Notes under the pieces: generated by a model | Databases searched by the model: none | What the model saw: only the letters and a program-made list of their open reading frames with translations | What the model was told of the DNA's origin: nothing | In this document: one piece after another, positions 22,574-33,984 of the stretch | Numbering within the stretch: the stretch's first letter is position 1 | How the letters are laid out: each line of letters opens with the position of its first letter | Translations under genes and position numbers: made by a program | From: Byssothecium circinans | Taxonomy: Eukaryota > Ascomycota > Dothideomycetes > Pleosporales > Massarinaceae | Direction: 5' to 3' | Length of the DNA stretch: 64,000 bases | Assembly: GCA_010015675.1 (NCBI GenBank) | Contig: ML977000.1 | Span: 351,905-415,904, forward strand

Positions 22574-23659
22574 TTAAGCGGAAAACTCAGTGCGGCGAGA
22601 GATCTTGCCGCCGGAGCAGGTGGTGCCAGCAGCGAGCGCCATGGGAGTGGCAACCCCGTTGGAGCAGATTCCGAACTGAGAAGAACCAATGCAGACGACA
22701 GCACCGTCGGTGGTGCAAGAAGAGCCAGATCCACCGGTCGAGGGCGTAGAGGGGGTGGAGGGGCTACCAGTGGGCTGGGAGGTGGCGGGCTGGGTGGCAG
22801 CTGGCTGGGAAGCAGTGGGTTTGGAAGCATCAGCGCCGGGGGCGAATACACCAGGGGCACTGCTAGTGGGCTTGCTGGGGACAGCAGAGGAAGCACCATC
22901 AGCGGGAGCACCGGTGGCCTGGCTAGGGGCGCCGATTTTACCAGCACCAGCACCGAGCTTAGTCTGAGCACCGCAACCGGAACCAGAGACCTTCAGGCCA
23001 GGCTGCGCGGCAGGAGCAGTAGCAACGGCCTTACCAGGGTTGGGGTAGAGAGCATCCTGAAGGGGCTCCAACTTGCACTCGGTCGAGGGCAAGTTAATGA
23101 CGAACATGTCGGGAAGGCTCCCGAGGGCCTTCGAAACATCTGTGGAACTGCCGCCACTGATTTCGATGGGAGCGCAGTTCATATAAAATTCCCTGTTTCC
23201 TGACTTGTTGTTCCAAGTCCAGGCCATGGTGTACTGGCCGGAGGGGATGTCCTTGGGAATCGGCACACTGAAGGGAGCATTACCCTGGTCCTCTGCGTTG
23301 CCGGACATGTTGTTATCGGAGGGACCACCAGGGCAACCGCCGATCTGAGAGAAGAGGACCTTCCACTGGCTGTCCTTGGTGGGCTTCTTGTCGGTGGTGA
23401 TAGAGAACTGGCAGGAGCCACCACTGTGTGTAGCACCACCGATGAGCTTGACGGACATGCTCTCACCGGCCTTGTACTTGTTCATGGTGGTGTAGGCGTA
23501 CTTGCCGGTGGGCTGCTTGCAAGGGAACTGGGCGGGTTCGAGGGGAGACTGCTTAGTGGCGGTGTCTTCCCAGTCGAAGGGAACGGGGCTGCCCATGTAG
23601 ATGTGGCCGGAGACGCTGGCGGTCAAGGCCAGGAGAGCGGAAGCCTGGGTGAAAAGCAT
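22574..23659 (-). CDS. Secreted AA11-type lytic polysaccharide monooxygenase with C-terminal Cys-rich module
   Basis: An intronless 361-aa secreted protein. The signal peptide M1-G18 is followed directly by His19, which as mature residue 1 would form the copper histidine brace with His78 (GGATHSGGSCQF). Tyr159 in NREFYMNCAPIEI fits the axial position. The TMAWTWNNKSGNREFYMNCA block and FPCK (Cys47) are close to AA11 LPMOs, which oxidatively cleave chitin. After about residue 225 comes a Pro/Ser/Thr/Ala linker (TASQPAATQPATSQPTGSPS type), probably O-glycosylated. A C-terminal Cys-rich module (about 318-357, CTTDGAVVCIG..FGICSNG..AAGTTCSGG) resembles the X278-like chitin-binding tail of some AA11 proteins. 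Family number is by motif memory; LPMO nature is well supported. Confidence 0.85.
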   Translation of the reverse strand: MLFTQASALLALTASVSGHIYMGSPVPFDWEDTATKQSPLEPAQFPCKQPTGKYAYTTMNKYKAGESMSVKLIGGATHSGGSCQFSITTDKKPTKDSQWKVLFSQIGGCPGGPSDNNMSGNAEDQGNAPFSVPIPKDIPSGQYTMAWTWNNKSGNREFYMNCAPIEISGGSSTDVSKALGSLPDMFVINLPSTECKLEPLQDALYPNPGKAVATAPAAQPGLKVSGSGCGAQTKLGAGAGKIGAPSQATGAPADGASSAVPSKPTSSAPGVFAPGADASKPTASQPAATQPATSQPTGSPSTPSTPSTGGSGSSCTTDGAVVCIGSSQFGICSNGVATPMALAAGTTCSGGKISRRTEFSA

Positions 23660-25921
23660 TTTTTATGGTTGAAAGAGTGTTGTTGCTTTTTGGGTGCTGA
23701 AGAGCTTGGTTCGTGAAAAATCGCTTAGACCGGCTGGGCGATGAAAACTGTCAAAGTTGAAAGTATCTGAATGGAGTGGGTTAGAGTCTTCTTCATGGTG
23801 CGGCGTCCAAATAAATAGGCAGAAAGATATGGGCAGTGATTCATGTTCCAGAAGAGAGGTGAAGTGAATACTGAAGTGGAGACAGTGACTCACCAAAAAG
23901 TGCCTTGGAGCTGTGATGTACAGGGCAAAAGATGAGACTGGACACGTCGAGTGGGTTCGAGACGAAGCTAGATCAGCAAAATGAGAGTGGTTGTAGGGAA
24001 TGGATAGCCTGCCGCTGGCGAGGACTGGTAAAGAATGAAGAAAGAGAGTGAAGTGAAACCGAAGCCTGTGGTGAGCTGGGTGATGAGGAAACAACTGGAC
24101 GGCAGAAGCGGGCCCCTTAAGTATCCATCCCATCTTGTCAGGCGGGCTGTGGCGGTCTGGAGAAACGGATGGGCACAGAGTAACGTTTGCCAGGTGCAGC
24201 GCAGGGGGCACGGCAGTACCGTGGATCATCGTAGCCACGCACAGGCTATTCGATGGTATTCGTTTTTCATGCAACCATTTCCCAGCCACGGTCTAGGAGT
24301 GGAGGGGACGGAGTCAGTGCAGGCAGGATGGATGGTGCAGCCGGGAGCAGAGCGATGCCTGCATGTGGACGACTGGGCAGGTACGGATCTGGTGTCATTG
24401 GCCGTGGAAATTTGCAGGTGGACCAAAGTTGTTTCGAAACCACACGGAGGGCGACTCATGATGGACGAGACGGCCACTATGGCGTCGTGAGGGGTCTCGC
24501 GGAGGTTTGACGTATGCAGGGGCCGCGTCGGACGAAGGCGAAGTGGCCGCCCAAGGCACCCTATCGATAGGAGAAGAAGGTGGGCAGCCCGTCGGGCGCT
24601 AGCCTTGTCGGGGGTAGTGCAGATCGCCATTTCCTATCTGAAACCTCAGACGGCAGGAGCGCACGACGTCTGCGCCTTCTCATTTGTCTGTCTCTTTCGA
24701 CACCATCACACTCTGCATCTCCTTGCCTCTCTCTCCTGACCACAGTCACCCACAGATGCCTCCTGCGCGACGGGTACAGTGTGCCCGCAGTGTGCAGTGC
24801 GACGCCCCACAGCTTTCAGCTTCCTTCAGCTTCCTGCCGCCGGTCTTCCTGCTCCGTCTTTGCTGCTCGGTGGCTCTGGCTGCATCGTACTGGACAGTGG
24901 GATCACAGTGGGATCACAGGCATCCCCGGCTGTGACGCTTACCCCTGGCCGGTCCAAGGCTTCTCCAGACAGCTCCTTCGCGACTTCCGCACTTTGACGG
25001 ATTATTTTTGGGGCGTTCGCTCGTCCAAGTGTTTCGAAATTCGGCCTGTCGCAAGCCGGCACAGCCTATTCTCATCAGCCGGGTAGTCATGAAGATCGTC
25101 AAAAAGAAAGCAGCAGTGGGCGGTTTGCCATATCTATTATTGCCGTAGCAATCAGGCATCGTCGTCGCAAAGTCGCACGTTTGCCTATGGGGCTAGCGGC
25201 TAGGTTGTGGACCTCGTCAATCGTCCCGACCGACTGCCGATGACTAGTGGCCCGGCGCCCCTGTGTGGCACAGCAATTCAGGCTTCGCACTAGCAGCAGA
25301 CCCTCTGCCTCGGTCGGAGCTCATCGCCACTCATCGCTGTGAATCCCATTCAGTGACGATTACTGGGCGAAAGTTTGCCGCTGCTTGGAGGCCACTGAGA
25401 CCCCGAGCTGTTTCGAACCTTATGTGCAGCTGGACATTGCGTGTCCTTCCCTCGAGATAGCCGCTTGTGTCCCCCATATGAATCAGGATCAGGATGATCG
25501 GGCGGTTTCGGCGCGTGCGAATGCGGAAACATTTTCGAGCGGACTTTTCCAAACAACGGAATTTATCTGGGTAATACATTCTTGCTTGACCAAGCTTGAC
25601 GTTTCGATATCTCAGCGGGGAAGGTGTGCAGGACGAGGCTGTGTTTACCATGCCTAGCTTTCGGACTTCAGATGTCAATATCGAGAACGGATGGGGATTC
25701 AACAACAAGTTTCAAGCCACGCTGAAATTTCCGCTGACATGTCATCCAGAGGAAAGTTAATGGGAGCGGTACCACGGCGGCATGCCATTCCTGAACGCCA
25801 TGCAACGCCAGCAGCACTGGCTGCACTGCAAACAACGTGCGAGCATGAGTTCCGATCAAACACCACACTGGACCGCTTGGCGTGCGGGTTATTGATCTCG
25901 CTGTGGTCCAATCCTCCTCTT
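23660..25921. other. Intergenic region upstream of the LPMO gene
   Basis: About 2.26 kb. The LPMO promoter lies on the minus strand, with an AT-rich TATA-like patch near 23810. The region also contains CT-rich tracts (24680-24750) and a short direct duplication GGGATCACAGT/GGGATCACAGG near 24899-24920. Several open frames exist on both strands, but none has protein-like composition or recognisable motifs. Confidence 0.4.
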
Positions 25922-28900
25922 TCATGCCGTGGTCGCCTTGCGGAAGGCTAGCACGCTCCTATTTCGCTCTGTCGAAACTCGTGGTCTTACAAAAGGCGTC
26001 TTTTCTATTCCAACGTGGATAGAGCCGTCCGTCCCGACAAAGTTGCCATAACCATACCGCACCCCAAGAGAGCGAAGGTGTCGGGCGCGCTCCTTCGCTT
26101 CATATTTCGATGTTCCTCTCATGTCCTGCACTGCGGCGCTAGCAGCGAAAAGTCCGATGATGGAGGCGGTGCTCGTTGGAAGTCTTGGGAGGTACGCTCC
26201 TGGCCGTCGGAGATACACCAGTATCGCAACCATGGCATAGATCGACAGGATTCCTTGGGCAATAGCGAATAGGGCAGTCGTCAAGAACAAGCGCTCCTCT
26301 TTCTCCACGCGCCACCCTGAGCTCGACGCTGGTGTTACATCGGAAGGATGGACGAACAACTTCTCTTTGTTTGTTCCCAACCATATGGCAAACAGACTTG
26401 AGTATGCTTTACCCAGCGGAACCTGCACGTCTTCCAACGTAGGGAGACCTTTCTTCGGATCGAGTAGACGGTTGCTATCGGCACGTCCGGTGAAGTAATT
26501 GATGAAGTCGGTGGCGAAGGTATCGTTGTGCCAGAACTTGGCAAAAGACTGGAACAGATACTGGTTCGACTGGCTAATGATATTGATAGGATCATTGCTG
26601 AAAGTTGTGTTCAGCTCGTTCGCATCGATATCACGTTCAATGACCCGGTTGTTCACTGTACGAAGTAGTCGGCCTTCACTGTCCACGCGTAGCGTCCCGC
26701 GCCCCTTCACCAGTCGAGGGGAACATTGCACGAAAAATGAATTTTTGGCGTCTAGTGCCTTCTCTTGCGTTTCCCCACAGGTACCTTCTCTGTCTCGGGC
26801 CCATCCCAGGACGACTACGGCGCCGCAAAGGTTTCTATCGGCTTTCGAACCATTGACATTGCCCGCAGGCTCCAATGTATAAACCAGTTCAGCTGCGGCG
26901 GGACCTTGTTGACAAACAGGAATCCATTCGATGGGGTTTTGAGCAGAGTCCGGCCCGGCGTCCAATCGAAACTTGGTCGTGCTGATGCAGGTAGCGCTGG
27001 CTCCGTCTTTTTCCAAGAGCACACTTAGCACTTTCCGCTTATAGCCCTCGTAGTCCACCTCGACTCCACTAAAAGAACTTGGCTTAAGCTCACTACATTC
27101 CAGCTCTGCACCGAAAGCTACGGTGCTGGCTTCATACTGGCTTTGAACTGTCCCATTGCTTGACGTTGGTGATAAGAATGGCATATAGAACAACTTATCA
27201 TCAGTCCAAGCCGGAAGGGGAGTTCCTCGAGTATAGTTGGATTCAGCGACCAGAAATTGGTCCTCCCCATCTCCGCCTCGATATGCGCCAGATGCGAGCT
27301 CAGACCCTCTTGGCTTTGGTCCAATACTCCCGTTTATTGACACAAACCTCGGTTCCAGGGGCTGTTGAAATGCCATCGGTATTTGGATCTCGACCGTCTT
27401 GTGGTAGAAAAGGCCAGCGAAAGAAACTGCAAGGAGATTCGTCAAGAGAGTCATGGCACAGACTGTCGTCAGAACAATGTGTCTCGCCCTGAGTGCTTTC
27501 CAGATTACGAGCTGAGGTGGAAGAGAAGTATAGTCCAGTTCAATGGATTTCTTGCTTCTCGCGTTGCCTTTCTTCAGCTGCTCGATCGGTTGTAGCAAAC
27601 ACAATAAGCGGTTCATGAGGACCCACATCGGCTCGATGAGGGTCGCAAGGGCAGTTGGGATGTAGTTCTCGAGGATGTTCTGCACAATTTTGTTCTTGGA
27701 AGGCAGTGGAAGTCCTAGAGATAGTAAGTGGTGGAAGCTCGCATGATACAATTTCACGTAGGTTGTCAAAGTGTCATCTCTGCGGATGAGAAGTACGTAC
27801 CATTCGAGCTTGCTTTCACAAATAGTACCGATAACGCAGTTGCTAATACTGCGAACAATCCCACGAATGGAATCGATGCCCAAAGGCTGAACTCCACAGG
27901 TCGGATGGGCTTGCTAATTACTTTTGATGAGACCGTTCGTTGGCGCGTAGGCAGGGCGTTGCCGGCAGTAAGTGAGTGATTAGTGCTAGTGATGCTGTTG
28001 CGAGTTAGTATATCCAAGAAGTGAGACCCGTGGACCTTGGAGTGACCCACTTGATCTGGTCGGTGTCACCACTGAGTTTGTATTCCTTGTCACGGATCGA
28101 CTCTTGGAGCTCTTTCGCGGTACAACAATCCAGGTCTTTGAAGTCTGCTAACAAAGATGAGTTATCGGCGGCGAGCGACATAATACTAGCAATCGTGTTC
28201 GGATCAGACAGAAGAGCAGTTGTTCTCGTCATTGACAAGTACAACAACACAGCCGCACAGATCGCTACGGCTGCCAGCAGACCTATCACGATGTAAGTGA
28301 AGACCGGTTCAAGGTAGACAGCATCCAGGAACACGACCTGATTCCCTGAAGCTTGCTTTGAATCTCCCTTCTCGGAACCGAGGACATCGACCATAGCTCT
28401 AGCGAAGAGGAGTCGGTAGGCCTTTGCATACGAAGCACTCAAGGCTTTCCAGTCGAGGTAATCCTGCAGCGGTCGCCCACCGACAGAGGATGCCAGGCCC
28501 ACCATTGCAAGGCTATCGTCCCCGATGCTCAAGTCAGTGTCCGCACGGCTTTCTATGTATTTCGGTATGCCTTGAATTGGGAGAAAGTCGCCCCGTCTCG
28601 CAGCTCCGGGGTGAACCGTATCAGCCAACAGAACCTCCAGCAATGTCTTATTGAAGACATTCTCTGGGAGTTCGCGCCTTGGCCCCAATGGAACCACCTT
28701 TTTGGGCTCCCTGGTGATGCGGTCAACCGTTGCGTTGACATCCTGTTCGTAATACATCGGCTCACAGAATATAGACGTTACGTGGTTTGGCGGATCTTCA
28801 TCTCTCTGTTTGTTCTCCGTAAACGCCGCGTAGAAGGTATGAGTCCGTTCAGGAGGGCAGTAGTAGATATAATAAGAGGCGACATTTTTCATCGCGTGTC

Positions 28901-30125
28901 CAGCAAACAATCCAGTAAATCTCTTAATGACACCAGAAGCGGACGTCGATTCATCTCCAGCTATGGTATTATTGCCCCATAAACCGGCCGATAGGAAGCA
29001 TCCCCAACTACTATTCCATGCGGAAGAGAAATCGGGTAAGGCGATGGCAGGCTCGCAGTACAGATTCAGACTGTACATGGTGGTCGGTGCAGTCCATTCT
29101 CCGGCTTCACTGCTTGCGTTCGCATCCGGGGTTGAGGGCAGGAAAGGCGCAAGCGTGTAGTTGCGTGTCATATACGGCGGTAATGTTTCGTTCAGTGTTG
29201 CGATGCCGTAGGTTGATTGGGCGAAGCGCATTGAGAGATCTTTCTCTTGCCGGTCGGCAGGCATGAAGTGCGTTGATATGTTGAAAGAGGTAGTTGTGTT
29301 GACCGTTATGCGGTGGACAGAGAAGATACCGGCTTGCACGGGGACGAGACCCCATGCAACTAGGACCAAGGCTAGGGATGCCCAAAAGACAGGCCAGTGT
29401 CTATGGATATATGTTAGCTTCGATGAACACTGCACGACAAGCTTTCATTCCGAGTATTAGTCGAGTAGTGCCCAAGCACCTCCCACAACACAACGAATTC
29501 AATAGGGCTCAAATACTCACCCCTTTCGACCAGCCTTGAACGGCACCAAAGGCACGAAATCAAAAGGATAGGCCAGCAACAAGCTATCCTTCCCTTTGCT
29601 CCCTTCCTTCCTACTCAACCGAAACCACGGCTCCACCCTCTTCGCCTCAAGATCAATCCATGACCAAAAGATACTATAAAAAACGGCGATGATGGTGGGG
29701 AAATACTGATACACAAACGTCCTGGAAAGCGGTAAAGCGTTGATGTCGGCAGCGAAGATGACGCCTTGGTTACGATTTGAGCGGAGGAGCAGGAGCTGTA
29801 AACTGATGATGAGACCCAAGGAGATGAGAATAGCAAGTATAAGCGTGAAAGGGCGGAGAGCCGGTGGTGTCCATGACTTTTTCCCCTTCTTTTTCTTTTC
29901 CTTTTCCGAACCAGTATTCGCAGTAGTTTTCCGATGCAAGGGAAGTGTCCATGTCGAAGACGAAGTCGTGGTCGTCGTTTTCTTCCTCAAAGTATCAAAG
30001 GAAAGCGTCTCCCTTAAAGCCAACCACGGAGCCTTATTCTCGTACGTTGGTGTATCTGTGCTCGGTCGCGCTGAGGCTTCGGTGATTCGTGGGACCAACA
30101 CAGGCGTACCATGAGGTAAGCTCAT
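25922..30125 (-). CDS. DUF3433-type polytopic membrane protein, 1315 aa
   Basis: A large fungal-specific integral membrane protein of unknown function (DUF3433/PF11915 type by pattern). Four minus-strand exons: 30125-29521, 29400-28036, 27985-27801 and 27714-25922; introns are 120, 50 and 86 nt. It reads as two related halves. Each has a hydrophobic segment, a second one containing a YxPT..A..EP/W-type block (YQYFPTIIAVFYSIFWSWIDLEAKRVEPWF; ENYIPTALATLIEPMWVLMNRLL), a third TM helix, then a long extracellular-type domain rich in Asn-X-Ser/Thr and Cys, and a closing helix. About eight TM segments are visible. The cytosolic N-terminus is Ser/Thr/Lys-rich. For intron 2 three acceptors share the same phase; I chose CACTAG because it is best spaced from ACTAAC. 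The C-terminus is basic. Confidence 0.78.
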
Positions 30126-31542
30126 TTGGGCGTGATGGGGCAGTCTAAACGGTATTTAGTAAGGATAACGGCACGTGCGCTCTGATATATCGTACGTAGC
30201 TGACTTCTCGAGCACAATTCTCGGATGATGTCGTAAGAAAAACACGTCGAACTCCGATATCCTTCCACCTCTTTACAGTCAATTGCACCCCAATGCGTCC
30301 GTACAAACGCCGGTTTACTCCCTCTTTTCTTGCCCAAAGACCAACTCCTCGTATTGCGAAATGTACGCCCTGCCAATGTTGGAAATACGCACAGTCCTCC
30401 TCTTAACCCCTTTCGGAAAAGAAATCCCCGCAAGCAAAAAGAAATTCGTGAGAGCGAAACGATTAGAAGCGAAGAACTCAAGATGATAGCACACCAAACT
30501 TTCCAACGGGGCGTAACGTCTTGTAGTACTTGCAGCAAACCCCCATTGCGGCACAGCACTTCAGATCTGGGTGCATCGTTGCCAAAACAGCATGGCCCCC
30601 AAACTCATCGGCCTTGGGTACATGGGATAGCCGCCGTGCACACCAGTCGGCTAATGCCGTGGACCCACCACCACCAACCCCATCGCAGCATTTAGCGCAG
30701 CCGGGCAAACTCGCTATTTGAAAGGTACCGAGAACGCGGTCGTAGAGTTTGGGAGATATGCGTGCATGTTCAATGCGGAAGGAGATCTGGGGGGCTTTGA
30801 GATGCGACGAATAAGAGGAGGGAAGTAGGCGCATTGCGAGGCGGATCGATAGCTGAGGGAGTATCATTCATGGCGGATAGCGATCGTGGGAGGCTGTTTT
30901 TGGGATGGGGGTTGAGGCTGGAGGGTGTTTGTGCAGCACAGAAGTGGGGACGGGAGTGGGACGGGAGTGGGACGGGAGTGGGACGGGAAGAGTGATGGTT
31001 CGTTGAACTTGGTTGATTGCGCTTGTGCGCGTCGAGGAGGGTTCTTGTTGGTTGGCGCTTGTCGTAGAGTTTCAGGCGCAAGTTGTGTTCGGGCACTTGC
31101 TATGGGTACGTATGAAAGCAGAAGACTTCTGAGAGACTTCAAGTCGCGGTGTGTCGGGAGTTCAGCTGATCTCGTGGATGAAGCTGCTGTAGCGTCGCCA
31201 GTGATTAAAATGATGCCCCATGAATTGATCCTGCTTCCAACTTCGGTCGTCGTTTCTATCTCAGTCAAGCCTTCGTCATTGATGGAAGAAATATGTCTTT
31301 CTGCTAGACATCTAGCGATCTTGCTTTTCTTTGGAATAGTATTGCATGGGTGCCAAGTCAAGGGAAAGAGACTGTCGAAGACAGGTGGATCTGTTCTGGT
31401 TAATTCAAGGAATGACAGAGGAATAAGATTCTGGAACAGTCACAGCCTTGTCACGATGATCGGAAACGGCTATTGGGAGGACAGGTAGCTACAAAGTGTA
31501 CTGAAGAACCATACGGTATAGCGAGAGCGACAAAATGCACGA
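30126..31542. other. Intergenic region with a small minisatellite
   Basis: About 1.4 kb between the DUF3433 start and the MAT2B-like stop. Apart from the minisatellite at 30947-30988 it has only low-quality open frames (for example 30925-31488 plus), with no motif or plausible composition. I call no gene. Confidence 0.4.
30947..30988 (+). repeat. 11-bp minisatellite (GGGACGGGAGT), about 3.8 copies
   Basis: Perfect tandem units begin at 30947, 30958 and 30969, with a 9-bp partial fourth copy from 30980. It is noncoding as far as I can tell. Confidence 0.9.
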
Positions 31543-32769
31543 TCAGCGGAAGGCGTTAACCTCCATCCTCCTACACGGTGTTCAGTATCGGAACGAGGTT
31601 CGGTAATAAGAGCGAGAGAAACTCACCACCACATCTTGAACCCTACGGTACTGACATCAATACCCAACTCTTTCAATGCACTCGTATCCAGGTGACAATC
31701 ATACGGCCTCTTCACCCCGTCCGATTCATCCTCATCAGGCTTAAACGGCTCCATCCCATCGAGAGGCAAACCCATGATTTCCGAAAACGTTTGCACGATC
31801 TGCCATTTCGTCATCTGATCTTCGGAACTGAACTGTAAGATCTTTGGAAGCTCCCGACCCGCATTCGTTGGATCCAGATATAGTTTGGCAATATCGCGAC
31901 ATACGCGACCAACATCTAAAGTGTTCGTCGGAAACCGTAAAGCGTAGTCGTCTACTTTGATCTTCGGCTCGTTTTCTCCAAGCTTTTGTGCGGCCCATAA
32001 TTGTGACATAAGAACATTGACCGCGCTCTCATGGGGCTCATCGCATTTGCCATATAGGACAGGCACTCGTAGAACAACGACTTTGTTCTTCGCGCCTGTC
32101 TTGCTGGCAACATCTAGGACTGCTTTCTCACCATCGAGTTTCGTTTGTCCGTACACATTCGGTGGATCGGGTGTTGAGGCGGGAGTGTAGGGCGCTTCAC
32201 CTTTCCTACCAGAAAAGACGTAGTCGGTGGAGATATAGATGAGAAAGATGCCGCGAGAAGTTGTTGCTTCGGCTAGGGCCCGGGTGGCGTCGACATTCAG
32301 AGCTTTGGCTGCTGTGGGGTTGGAGGAACAGGAGTCGGGAAAGCGGTTGGCTGCGCCTGTTGGGTGTTGGTTGGGTTCTTCACGGCAGCAATTTCATAAC
32401 GACGTTTTTAGGTGCAAAAAACATCTTCGTTCGTAATGCTACGGACTCGTGGTATATCGACTTACAGTGAACGACCACATCTGGCCTGCGTTCAAGTTAG
32501 CGAGGAGCGATGAATTGGAGAAGGACATACTTGACTTCGTCTAGAACTCTCTCAGCCTCTTTCGTGTCGAGGATGTTGAGCTTGATGATCTCAGGTGGGT
32601 CGATACGGTTGAGTCCTGTGCCTATCGCCTTCCAGCTATCGATTTCAAATGTATTTCTAACTTGTTTTCCAAGGAGACCACTGGCTAGGAAGTTGACCTT
32701 GGTTAGTCGAAACAGGACGCAGCAACTTGATGACTATTTACCTCCGGTGACAAGAACGGTCTTTCCCAT
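31543..32769 (-). CDS. MAT2B/RmlD-type NAD(P)-binding reductase family protein
   Basis: A 319-aa extended short-chain dehydrogenase related to dTDP-4-dehydrorhamnose reductase and to the regulatory beta subunit of methionine adenosyltransferase (MAT2B). Fungi usually lack a rhamnose pathway, so a MAT-regulatory or redox-sensor role is plausible but inferred. Five minus-strand exons: 32769-32742, 32684-32531, 32485-32466 (20 nt), 32356-31627 and 31570-31543. Motifs: TGASGLLG nucleotide-binding loop (8-15), PDVVVHCAA, STDYVFSG and the catalytic-type YGQTK (Tyr136, Lys140). The C-terminal segment KMWWRMEVNAFR appears only after splicing the last 56-nt intron; unspliced, the frame ends at TGGTGGTGA. 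It shares a 250-bp divergent promoter with CFIm25. Confidence 0.88.
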
Positions 32770-33019
32770 GTTGAACAAATCACTGCGTTGCCAGATGAGG
32801 CTGAGAGACGTGATTTGGAAACCCTTGGTTCTCCAAAATTTCCCAAGCAAGTGAAGGAGAGGCGAACATTACGAAGCCAATCAACGGTGGGGAGTGGCTT
32901 CTCTCACGTGAAAGCGCTAAGCCTCTTATCCCTGCCGCAGATCTCCTGGCCAGGGACTGAGCTTCGAAGTTCGAGCAGTCACCACCGAGCGACAAATAAG
33001 CAACTCCACGGTACTCGCC
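32770..33019. promoter_or_regulatory. Compact shared promoter, MAT2B-like / CFIm25
   Basis: Only 250 bp separate the two divergent ATGs, so both core promoters must overlap or abut. I see no clear TATA box. Confidence 0.5.
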
Positions 33020-33984
33020 ATGTCTACTATAACAGCAGAAGCCTCTCAGAGCTCCTTCAAGTCAGTGTCTTGTTTCGATCCAGAAGGCTCAAAATCACTG
33101 ATGATGCGCAGCCCCATCCTCCCTCAAGACTTCAACGCGAACCAGCCCAAGACCATACGCCTTTACCCTCTCAGCAACTACACATTCGGTACAAAAGACG
33201 GTCAACCAGAAGAGGACCCTTCCGTACTCGCACGATTAAAGCGACTCGAAGAGCACTACGAACAACATGGCATGCGCCGAACGTGTGAGGGCATCCTCGT
33301 CTGCCACGAGCACAACCACCCACACATCCTTATGTTGCAGATAGCAAATGCATTCTTCAAGCTGTGCGTTTACCTTTCAAATAAATCCAGGCCAAAGCTA
33401 ATTGGAACAGACCCGGCGACTACCTCCGTGCCGAAGACGAGGAAATCCAAGGCTTCAAGAACAGGCTGAACGAGCGCCTTGCGCCGGTCGGCACGCAGTT
33501 CACGGGCGAAGGTGTCACCAATGAGTGGGAGATTGGAGACACGCTTGCGCAGTGGTGGCGGCCCAATTTTGAGACATTCATGTATCCGTTTATCCCCGCG
33601 CATGTCACAAGGCCCAAGGAGTGCAAGAAGCTCTACTTCATTCAGCTGCCACGGAGTAGTACGTTCACCATCCTTTTCTCTCCCTTGACGAAAATGACTG
33701 ACACGTGTACAGAGGTACTTAGCGTCCCGAAGAACATGAAACTCCTCGCCGTCCCGTTGTTCGAGCTCTACGATAATACCGCGCGGTATGGACCACAGCT
33801 ATCAGCCATTCCCCACCTACTTTCACGCTACAACTTTGAGTTCGTCGACGAGAACGGCACCGTGGTGGCACAAACTCCGGGCGAGGGGCCTGCAGATGGC
33901 AACAGGCCAGAGACGAAGGTGCTGGCAGGTGGAGAGGACATCAAGATGGACCAGAATGGAGATAGCGACCATACTATATCGTGA
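33020..33984 (+). CDS. Cleavage factor Im 25-kDa subunit (CPSF5/NUDT21)
   Basis: A 287-aa nuclear pre-mRNA 3'-processing factor of the Nudix_2 family, which binds UGUA motifs and influences poly(A)-site choice. Exons are 33020-33363, 33411-33658 and 33713-33984, with introns of 47 and 54 nt. Highly conserved blocks are IRLYPLSNYTFGTKDGQPEED, GMRRTCEGILVCHEHNHPHI, ANAFFKLPGDYL, WWRPNFETFMYPFIPAHVTRPKECKKLYFIQLP, and VPKNMKLLAVPLFELYDNTARYGP with LSRYNFEF. As in human CFIm25, the Nudix-box glutamates needed for hydrolysis are not preserved, so it should be a binding protein and not a hydrolase. The C-terminal 50 residues are an acidic, disordered fungal extension beyond the human protein. Baker's yeast lacks this factor, consistent with a filamentous ascomycete. 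Confidence 0.95.

Noticed and set aside
24748..24935. Short ATG frame after a CT-rich leader-like tract
   Set aside because: About 59 residues with no constraint visible; the end lies in a short direct duplication. Leader-like sequence alone is not enough.
23663..25160. Several 80-210-codon open frames on both strands upstream of the LPMO
   Set aside because: Composition is Ser/Pro/His/Cys-heavy without motifs, overlaps promoter-like sequence, and no splice model joins them.
30925..31488. 187-codon plus-strand frame containing the minisatellite
   Set aside because: Begins from a non-ATG codon, its start is encoded by the tandem repeat, and it shows no domain or splice context.
33020..33984. 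CFIm25 as an active Nudix hydrolase
   Set aside because: The Nudix-box catalytic glutamates are not preserved, as in the human RNA-binding homologue.
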